Source: M0108 sp937862735 (GTDB lineage Bacteria > Pseudomonadota > Gammaproteobacteria > Chromatiales > Chromatiaceae). Taken from it: a stretch of 11,904 bases of DNA. The notes beneath the pieces were generated by a model that did not search any database, was not told where the DNA came from, and saw only the letters and a list, made by a program, of their open reading frames with translations. This document shows, piece by piece, positions 6,556 through 11,904 of this stretch. The stretch covers positions 1-11,904 of the forward strand of contig CALMDH010000256.1 in NCBI GenBank assembly GCA_937862735.1, given 5' to 3'. The position numbers and the translations under genes are program-made. Positions within the stretch are counted from its first letter, which is position 1. The number at the start of each line of letters is the position of its first letter.

Positions 6556-7839
6556 ATGACCCCGATCCCCTACCTGGACCTCCCCTCCTTTGAGCACAGC
6601 CTGGTGGCCGAGCGCGCCCGCGAGCGCGTGGAGCCGGGCGCCATGCTGGAACTGGAGCTTGACATCCTCTTTGCCGCCAACGGCGTGACCTGCCGCGACA
6701 GCCGAGTGATCCGCAAATCCAATCTCTGGCGGGACTTCTTCCCCGGCCAACTGGAGCGGGAGCTATTGGGCACGGCGGTGGGTGAGCGGGTCGAGGCGGA
6801 CTTCACCCCGGGTGCCCTGACGGAGTACCAGGAGGGGGAGCGCTTCACCGCCCCCCGGGCCGCCTTCCGCAGCCGCAAGCTGGTGCGCCGCGACCTGGAA
6901 CCGCGGCTGGGCCGTTTTTACCCCCGGGGTTTCCTCGCCGGCCAGCGGGGGGGGATCTTTTCGGAGGACCGACGGCCCCTGCGCGTGACCGGGATGCCGG
7001 CGGAGCGGCTGGAGATCGACAGCCGCCACCCCCTGGCCGGGGTGCCGGTCCGGCTGGGCATCAGCGTCCTGAGCACCTGGGGGGCGAGCGAGGAGCACGG
7101 CGGCATCTGCAACGACATCGCCATGCTGGCCACGGGAGAGGGTCCCGGGATGCAGCTGCCCCTGCCGGTCGGGACGAGTGATTTCTGGTACCCCGCGGCC
7201 ATGGGCCGCCTGGACAACCGTGGCGATGAGGTCTTCTACGAGCGCACCCGCCTGGTGCATCACCTGGACAGCCATTGCCGGGCCCAGATCGAGGCCCTCT
7301 ATGGCCAGTTGATCCCCGCCGGTGGCAAGGTGCTGGACCTGATGTCGAGCTGGGTTTCCCACCTGGATCGTACCGCCCCCGCCTGCCAGGTGACGGGGCT
7401 GGGAATGAACCTGGAGGAACTGGACGCCAATCCGCGCCTGGCGGAACGGGTGATCCACGACCTCAACCAGAACCCCACCCTGCCCTTCGCCAGGGCCAGC
7501 TTCGATGCCGTGATCTGCACCGCCTCGTTCGAGTACCTGATCCAGCCGCGCCAGATCGTCGCCGAGATCGCCCGGGTGCTGAAGCCGGGTGGTATCTGTA
7601 TCATCACCTTCTCGGATCGTTGGTTCCCGACCAAGGCTGTCCAGGTCTGGACCGAGGTCCACCCCTTCGAGCGCCTGGGCTACGTCCTGGCCAGCCTGAT
7701 GAGCGACGAGCGTTTGGGTGATTTCAACACCTACAGCCGTCGCGGCCTGCCGCGGCCCCAGGATGACGCCCGCGCCGGGGAACTGGATCTCTCCGATCCC
7801 CTGTTCGCGGTCTGGGCCCGGCGCCGGCCGGAACACTGA
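6556..7839 (+). CDS. SlyD-like FKBP domain fused to a SAM-dependent methyltransferase
   Basis: This protein of 427 residues appears to be a two-domain fusion. Residues about 25-185 look like an FKBP/SlyD-type fold: a strand region MLELELDILF, GQLERELLGTAVGERVEADF (matching the GLE-ALEGHEVGD part of SlyD), an insert-flap-like middle, and the hallmark IDSRHPLAGVPVRLGISVLS (HPLAG at 158-162, as NHPLAG in SlyD). After a linker, residues 209-427 match a methyltransferase family also seen in cyanobacteria and plastid-bearing organisms: DFWYPAAMGRLD, VLDLMSSWVSHL (259-270, a non-standard motif I), GLGMNLEELDANPRL, PFARASFDAVICTASFEYL, RVLKPGG (340-346) and FSDRWFPTKAVQVWTEVHPF. ATG 6556 follows AGGTAA closely and begins 83 bp from litR, so it is the first gene to the right of the operator. 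No signal peptide is seen, so it should be cytosolic. The substrate is unknown; the FKBP part may hold or fold the target or a partner. Confidence 0.82.
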   Translation: MTPIPYLDLPSFEHSLVAERARERVEPGAMLELELDILFAANGVTCRDSRVIRKSNLWRDFFPGQLERELLGTAVGERVEADFTPGALTEYQEGERFTAPRAAFRSRKLVRRDLEPRLGRFYPRGFLAGQRGGIFSEDRRPLRVTGMPAERLEIDSRHPLAGVPVRLGISVLSTWGASEEHGGICNDIAMLATGEGPGMQLPLPVGTSDFWYPAAMGRLDNRGDEVFYERTRLVHHLDSHCRAQIEALYGQLIPAGGKVLDLMSSWVSHLDRTAPACQVTGLGMNLEELDANPRLAERVIHDLNQNPTLPFARASFDAVICTASFEYLIQPRQIVAEIARVLKPGGICIITFSDRWFPTKAVQVWTEVHPFERLGYVLASLMSDERLGDFNTYSRRGLPRPQDDARAGELDLSDPLFAVWARRRPEH

Positions 7840-7913
7840 TTAACCGCGGCAAAGGGGTGGACGCCAGCGAGCCACCGCGACAGCCCCTCTATTGATTTGA
7901 AGGATCGCGCCTC

Positions 7914-8984
7914 ATGAAGTATCTGTCCGAGTCCGATTACGTCCATGGCCAGGCCCCCGCCACGGGGGTCCTGCTGGCCAACCTCGGCACGCCGGACGCC
8001 CCGGACCGGGCGGCGGTGCGGCGCTATCTCAAGCAGTTCCTCTGGGACCCGCGGGTGGTGGAGACGCCCCGCCTCCTCTGGTGGCTGATCCTCAATGGCA
8101 TCATCCTCACCACCCGCCCCCAGCGCTCGGCCAAGGCCTACGCCAGCATCTGGGGCGCGGAGGGCTCGCCCTTGCTGAGCATCTCCCGCGCCCAGCACGC
8201 CCGCCTGGCGGAGGCCCTGGGGCCGACGCTCAGGGTGGAACTGGCCATGCGTTACGGCCAGCCCGCCATCCCCCAGGCCCTGGCGGCCCTGCGCCAGGCC
8301 GGTGTCCGGCGCCTGCTGGTGCTGCCGCTGTATCCCCAATACTCCGGCACCACCACCGCCAGCGTCTTCGACGCCGTGACCCAGGAACTCCGCGGCTGGC
8401 GCTGGATACCGGAGTTGCGCTTCGTTAACCAGTATCACGATGATCCCGCCTTCATCGCCGCCCTGGCGGACGCGGTGCGCGCCTACCAGGCGGTGCACGG
8501 CCGACCCCAGCGACTGGTGATGTCCTTCCACGGCCTGCCCCGGGCCTATTTCGACGCCGGTGACCCCTATCACTGCCAGTGCCACAAGACCGCCCGATTG
8601 CTGGCGGAAACACTGGGGCTCACGGCCGAGGACTATGCCGTGACCTTCCAGAGCCGGCTCGGCGTCAAGGCCTGGCTCCAGCCCTACACCGACGAGTATC
8701 TGCAAGCGCTGCCGCAGCAGGGTATCCGCCACGTCCAGGTCATCTGCCCCGGTTTCAGCGCCGACTGCCTGGAGACCCTGGAGGAGGTGGCGATGGAGAA
8801 TCGCGACCACTTCCTGGCCAAGGGCGGCGAGGCCTATGACTACATCCCCTGCCTCAACGACGGCGCCGGCCATATCGCCTTTCTTCAGGGACTGATCCAC
8901 CGCCACCTCCAGGGCTGGGAGCCCGCGCCCTTCGATGGCCCCGCCAGCCTGGCGCGGGCCAAAGCCCTGGGGGCCTCCCGCTAA
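7914..8984 (+). CDS. hemH: Ferrochelatase
   Basis: The enzyme inserts Fe2+ into protoporphyrin IX, the last step of heme synthesis. It has 356 residues, within the normal bacterial range. Motifs in order are VLLANLGTPDAP (19-30), LPLYPQYSGTTTASVFDAV (137-155), MSFHGLP with catalytic H206, GDPYHCQCHKTARLL (216-230), VTFQSRLG (243-250) and CPGFSADCLETLEEV (278-292) with the acidic partner E287. ATG 7914 is preceded by GAAGGA at about nine bases. It lies 74 bp after the FKBP-methyltransferase gene and on the same strand, so co-transcription is likely. A ferrochelatase inside a light-sensor cluster may be a light-induced copy rather than the only hemH of the genome; heme or removal of photosensitising protoporphyrin would both fit. 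Confidence 0.96.
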   Translation: MKYLSESDYVHGQAPATGVLLANLGTPDAPDRAAVRRYLKQFLWDPRVVETPRLLWWLILNGIILTTRPQRSAKAYASIWGAEGSPLLSISRAQHARLAEALGPTLRVELAMRYGQPAIPQALAALRQAGVRRLLVLPLYPQYSGTTTASVFDAVTQELRGWRWIPELRFVNQYHDDPAFIAALADAVRAYQAVHGRPQRLVMSFHGLPRAYFDAGDPYHCQCHKTARLLAETLGLTAEDYAVTFQSRLGVKAWLQPYTDEYLQALPQQGIRHVQVICPGFSADCLETLEEVAMENRDHFLAKGGEAYDYIPCLNDGAGHIAFLQGLIHRHLQGWEPAPFDGPASLARAKALGASR

Positions 8985-9039
8985 TGTCCAGCGTGGGTCA
9001 TCAGCCTCCCCCAACGATGGCAGTGGCGGGTTCCTGCAC

Positions 9040-9101
9040 ACTGACTGGCATGCGGGGTATCCCCACCTCCCCGACGAGTGACGGCAAGGGTCCCGGTCAG
9101 T
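9040..9101 (+). repeat. Nested inverted repeats between hemH and the CFA-like gene
   Basis: ACTGACTGG (9040-9048) faces CCGGTCAGT (9093-9101), complementary at 8 of 9 positions, and encloses a short GGGG-TAT-CCCC stem (9054-9064). The 163-bp gap between two otherwise consecutive genes is the largest in the rightward series. The structure could stabilise mRNA, attenuate, or be chance in GC-rich DNA. No T-run is present. Confidence 0.3.
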
Positions 9102-9147
9102 CGTCTTTCACACGCACCGCAACGCCGTCCTCAGTGAGCTGCCGCCC

Positions 9148-10203
9148 ATGATCTCCCTTGAACGCCTCGCCTTTGACTGGGTCGAACAGGGCCGGGTGCC
9201 GGATGCCCTGGTACGTCTGGGCATCCGGCAACTCTGCCGGCGGCGCCTGGACCTCATCGCCGCCGCGGACTGCGAAGTGGTGGCCGCCGCCCGCCAGGGC
9301 TTCGTGGCCGAGATGCTCGCGGGTCCCGTCGCCCCGGTGCCGGACCAGGCCAACGCCCAGCATTACGAGGTCCCTGCCGCCTTCTTCGACGCAGTGCTGG
9401 GGCCGCGGCGCAAATACAGTTGCTGCCATTTCCCTGTTGGCGTCAGTGATCTGGCCGCGGCCGAGGACTCCGCCCTGGCCCTGACCTGCCTGCGGGCCGA
9501 CATCACCGCTGGTCAGGACATCCTGGAACTGGGTTGCGGCTGGGGCAGCCTGAGCCTGTGGCTGGCGGAACACTACCCGGCCGCCCGCATCACCGCCGTC
9601 TCTAACTCCCACTCCCAGCGCCAGCACATCGAGGCCCGGGCCGCCGAGCGTCACCTGACCAACCTGCGCGTCATCACCGCCGACATGAACGACTTCACCA
9701 CCCCGGAGCGCTTCGATCGGGTGGTGTCGGTGGAGATGTTCGAGCACATGCGCAACTGGGGCCTGCTCTTCCAGCGCGTCGCCGGCTGGCTCAAGCCCGA
9801 GGGGCGCTTCTTCATGCACGTCTTCTGTCATCGCGACCGCCCCTACGCCTTCGAGGACCAGGGCGAGGACGACTGGATGAGCCGCCACTTCTTCACCGGC
9901 GGCATCATGCCCAGCGACGACCTGCCCCTGCGCTTCCAGGACCATCTGCGCCTCATCGACCAGTGGCGCTGGTCCGGCCGCCATTACGAGCACACCGCCA
10001 ACGCCTGGCTGGCCAATCTGGACGCCCGGAAGGAGGACCTGATGCCCGTCCTCGCTGACTGCTATGGGGCGGACCAGGCCGGCCTCTGGTTCCAGCGCTG
10101 GCGGCTCTTCTTCCTCGCCGTCGCCGAGACCTTTGGCTTTGACGAGGGTCAGACCTGGTGGGTGAGCCACTATCTGTTCGAACGGCGGGAGGGGTTAGAG
10201 TGA
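9148..10203 (+). CDS. CFA-synthase/coclaurine-N-methyltransferase-like SAM methyltransferase
   Basis: The protein has 351 residues and belongs to the cyclopropane-fatty-acyl-phospholipid synthase superfamily. It has YSCCHFP (90-96), SAM motif I ILELGCGWGSLSLWLA (125-140), VEMFEHM (195-201) and HVFCHRDRPYAFEDQGEDDW (224-243), FFTGGIMPSDDLPLRFQD (248-265), then GRHYEHTANAWL and WFQRWRLFFLAVAETFGF. The middle and C-terminal blocks recall plant coclaurine N-methyltransferase more than E. coli Cfa; E196, E199 and H200 fall where that enzyme has its Glu, Glu-His catalytic set. Homologues next to DUF2878/DUF1295 genes occur in light- and singlet-oxygen-responsive regions of proteobacteria, where lipid methylation is suspected. 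ATG 9148 has no strong Shine-Dalgarno. Its stop overlaps the next gene by GTGA. The true acceptor (fatty acyl chain or amine) cannot be told from sequence. Confidence 0.88.
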   Translation: MISLERLAFDWVEQGRVPDALVRLGIRQLCRRRLDLIAAADCEVVAAARQGFVAEMLAGPVAPVPDQANAQHYEVPAAFFDAVLGPRRKYSCCHFPVGVSDLAAAEDSALALTCLRADITAGQDILELGCGWGSLSLWLAEHYPAARITAVSNSHSQRQHIEARAAERHLTNLRVITADMNDFTTPERFDRVVSVEMFEHMRNWGLLFQRVAGWLKPEGRFFMHVFCHRDRPYAFEDQGEDDWMSRHFFTGGIMPSDDLPLRFQDHLRLIDQWRWSGRHYEHTANAWLANLDARKEDLMPVLADCYGADQAGLWFQRWRLFFLAVAETFGFDEGQTWWVSHYLFERREGLE

Positions 10204-10841
10204 CGGCGCGGGCCGCCAGCCATCTCAGCGTACCGGGGGCACGCTCGACCCGGGGGTTGATCCTCAATCTGGCCCTGTTCCAGCTTGGCTGGTGGGCCCT
10301 GGTCCTCAGCGCCGCCCAAGGTCAACCCTTGATCGGCCTGGCGGTCGTCGCCCTGATCCTGGCCTGGCACCTGGGCTTTGTCCGCCCCCTGGCCAGCGAG
10401 GCCCTGCTCATCGGCCTGGCGGCCCTCATCGGCCTGAGCTTCGACAGCTTGCTCATCGCCACCGGCTGGGTCAGCTTCGGCCCGCCAGCCCCGGTCGCGT
10501 CGCAGGCCCTAGGGGTGGCCACTCATCCGGTTTTGGCCAGCGCCAGCTTCCCGACCACCAGCACTGGCGCCTCCCTGCCGCCGTCCTGGATGATTGCCCT
10601 CTGGGCCAATTTCGCCACCACCCTTAATCTGTCCCTGGCGGGCCTCCAGTCCCGGCCCGGACTCGCCGCCCTGCTCGGCCTGGTCGGTGGGCCCCTGGCC
10701 TACTGGGGCGGCGCCGGTTTGGGGGCCATGACCTTTGTCACCCCCCTGCCCGCGCTCACCATCCTGGCCCTGGGCTGGGCCCTGCTGACCCCGCTGCTCC
10801 TGGCCCTGGCCGCCACCCTTGCCCGGAGGTCGAACCCCTGA
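10200..10841 (+). CDS. DUF2878 integral membrane protein
   Basis: The protein has 213 residues and is strongly hydrophobic, with about six membrane segments. The GTG start at 10200 is inside the GTGA overlap with the upstream methyltransferase stop and follows GGAGGGG at about eight bases; an in-frame ATG 42 bases earlier lies inside that gene and is less likely. DUF2878-type features are NLALFQLGWWALVL (23-36 region), IGLSFDSLLIATGWVSF, ALWANFATTLNLSLAGL and LGLVGGPLAYWGGAGLGAM. Between the FDS helix and the ALWANF helix there is an unusually long Ala/Ser/Thr-rich stretch of about 30 residues. No catalytic residues can be named. Coupling to the methyltransferase and the DUF1295 gene suggests a shared role in membrane-lipid modification. 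Confidence 0.85.
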   Translation: MTARAASHLSVPGARSTRGLILNLALFQLGWWALVLSAAQGQPLIGLAVVALILAWHLGFVRPLASEALLIGLAALIGLSFDSLLIATGWVSFGPPAPVASQALGVATHPVLASASFPTTSTGASLPPSWMIALWANFATTLNLSLAGLQSRPGLAALLGLVGGPLAYWGGAGLGAMTFVTPLPALTILALGWALLTPLLLALAATLARRSNP

Positions 10842-11860
10842 TGGATGCCTTTTCCTGGGACACCAGCTTCCTCGCCCTTGCCCTGCTGGGAGTTGCCGCC
10901 GTGCTTACCTGGCTGGCGAGCATCCCGCTGCGCAACGTCAGCATCGTCGACAGCCTCTGGGGGGTGATGATCGCCCTCGCCGCCTGGGCTTACGCCCTCG
11001 CCGCTCCCCAGACCGGTCCCCGGGAGGGCCTGGTCCTGCTCCTGGTCAGCCTGTGGATGCTGCGCCTGACCGGCTACATCACCTGGCGCAACCACGGGCA
11101 CGGGGAGGATCGCCGCTATCAGGCCATCCGCGCCCGCAACGAGCCCCACTTCGCCTTCAAGAGCCTCTACCTGGTCTTCGGCCTCCAGGCGATCCTGGCC
11201 TGGATCATCGCCTGGCCCCTGATGGCGGCCCTGGCCGGACCAGAGCCCCTGGGCTGGCTCGATGCCCTCGGCGTCGCCCTCTGGCTCTTTGGCATCGGCT
11301 TCGAGGCCGTCGCGGACCAGCAACTCGCCCGCTTCAAGGCCAATCCGGCCAACGCCGGCCGGGTCATGGACCAGGGGCTGTGGCACTACAGCCGTCACCC
11401 CAACTACTTCGGGGAGTTCTGCATCTGGTGGGGCATCTGGCTCCTGGCCCTGGCCGCCGGTGGCGCCTGGACCCTGATCTCCCCCCTGCTCATGAGCTTC
11501 CTGTTGCTCAAGGTCTCCGGCGTCGCCTTGCTGGAGCAGGACATCGGTGAGCGTCGCCCCGCCTACCGCGACTATATCGCTTGCACCAGCGCCTTCTTCC
11601 CCTGGCCCCCCCGTCCGGCGCCCGCCGGTGCGGCCATCGTCGGAGGCCCAATTTCCGTGGCGCTACCGAATGCCGTTATCAATGCGGCCATCGTCGAAGG
11701 CCCGATTCCCGAGGCGCCACCGAATGCCGGTACCAATGAGGAGGGTCGGGGGGTGCCTGGCGGGGGTGTCAACCGCATGGATGCGGTTGCCAAGCCTCCA
11801 GGGACGGATTCACGGCGTCCCCCGCCAGACACCACCCGACCCCGGAAGTCCAGCAATTGA
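10841..11860 (+). CDS. DUF1295 (steroid 5-alpha-reductase-like) membrane enzyme with extended C-terminal tail
   Basis: The ORF has 339 residues. Its first about 257 form a typical DUF1295 protein: several membrane helices, NVSIVDSLWGVM (32-43), TGYITWRNHGHGEDRRY (77-93) and the NADPH-site signature GLWHYSRHPNYFGE (179-192), ending at TSAFFPWPP, where homologues normally stop. The remaining about 82 residues are a Pro/Gly/Ala-rich tail encoded by two 54-bp repeats and a hairpin, probably a local expansion or an inserted intergenic repeat that shifted the stop downstream. ATG 10841 shares its A with the DUF2878 stop (TGATG), with GGAGGT about ten bases upstream. The likely reaction is reduction of a C=C bond in a lipid; the substrate is unknown. 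Confidence 0.87.
   Translation: MDAFSWDTSFLALALLGVAAVLTWLASIPLRNVSIVDSLWGVMIALAAWAYALAAPQTGPREGLVLLLVSLWMLRLTGYITWRNHGHGEDRRYQAIRARNEPHFAFKSLYLVFGLQAILAWIIAWPLMAALAGPEPLGWLDALGVALWLFGIGFEAVADQQLARFKANPANAGRVMDQGLWHYSRHPNYFGEFCIWWGIWLLALAAGGAWTLISPLLMSFLLLKVSGVALLEQDIGERRPAYRDYIACTSAFFPWPPRPAPAGAAIVGGPISVALPNAVINAAIVEGPIPEAPPNAGTNEEGRGVPGGGVNRMDAVAKPPGTDSRRPPPDTTRPRKSSN
11630..11737 (+). repeat. Two tandem 54-bp repeats inside the DUF1295 tail
   Basis: Unit 1 (11630-11683) and unit 2 (11684-11737) agree at 47 of 54 positions. Both start GCGGCCATCGTCG and end in AAT, and each encodes 18 residues in frame (AAIVGGPISVALPNAVIN and AAIVEGPIPEAPPNAGTN). Several differences are at third codon positions, but others change residues, so selection on the protein is not obvious. 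Confidence 0.85.
11770..11789. repeat. 9-bp-arm hairpin within the 3' end of the DUF1295 gene
   Basis: CAACCGCAT (11770-11778) and ATGCGGTTG (11781-11789) are perfect reverse complements with a 2-base centre. The hairpin is inside the coding tail, which supports the idea that the tail derives from non-coding DNA. No T-run follows. Confidence 0.6.
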
Positions 11861-11882
11861 TTGGATTAGGAAGAACATCCCG

Positions 11883-11904
11883 ATGAAACGCCTCCTGTGC
11901 CTCC
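11883..11904 (+). CDS. Start of a further gene, probable lipoprotein or secreted protein (partial)
   Basis: Only seven codons are visible (MKRLLCL), preceded by AGGAAGA at about eight bases and lying 22 bp after the DUF1295 stop. The Met-Lys-Arg-hydrophobic beginning is like a signal peptide. In comparable clusters a DUF3833 lipoprotein often follows DUF2878 and DUF1295 genes, so that is the best guess, but nothing in the seven codons proves it. Confidence 0.5.

Noticed and set aside
7731..9041. A 436-codon minus-strand frame
   Set aside because: It is antisense to hemH and the end of the FKBP-methyltransferase gene, both of which are firmly identified.

Overview
The window reads as chromosomal DNA of a GC-rich gammaproteobacterium. 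The RlmD, photolyase and ferrochelatase sequences are of gammaproteobacterial type. The mix of light-response, tetrapyrrole and membrane-lipid genes would suit a purple sulfur bacterium (Chromatiales-like), but that assignment is inference. No tRNA, rRNA, CRISPR array or intact mobile element is visible. No gene-free stretch exceeds 300 bases.

Left part, all on the minus strand: a 3'-truncated rlmD (23S rRNA m5U1939 methyltransferase) at the window edge; an overlapping two-gene cassette of DUF4160 and DUF2442+HTH proteins that looks toxin-antitoxin-like; an NAD(P)-binding atypical short-chain dehydrogenase of the NDUFA9-like type (2395-3321); and a class I CPD photolyase, phr (3540-4982). The DNA around the DUF4160/DUF2442 pair and the spacer after it is visibly less GC-rich than its surroundings.

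Right part: a CarH/LitR-type MerR regulator with a cobalamin (B12) photosensor domain (5213-6472, minus). It is divergently transcribed from a rightward series: a SlyD-like FKBP domain fused to a SAM methyltransferase, ferrochelatase hemH, a cyclopropane-synthase/coclaurine-N-methyltransferase-like enzyme, a DUF2878 membrane protein, a DUF1295 (steroid 5-alpha-reductase-like) membrane protein, and the first codons of a further gene with a signal-peptide-like start. The last four are tightly spaced or overlapping and should form one transcription unit.

The 83-bp divergent spacer holds four TGTAYA-like half-sites on the minus strand at exact 11-bp steps. That is the architecture described for CarH operators, and the sites overlap a plausible litR promoter. 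The simplest reading is a B12-dependent light switch: in the dark, the AdoCbl-bound LitR tetramer sits on these repeats and represses litR and probably the rightward genes. Light releases it and induces DNA repair (phr), heme formation (hemH) and modification of membrane lipids (CFA-like methyltransferase, DUF2878, DUF1295). The least familiar piece is the FKBP-methyltransferase fusion placed first under this operator.
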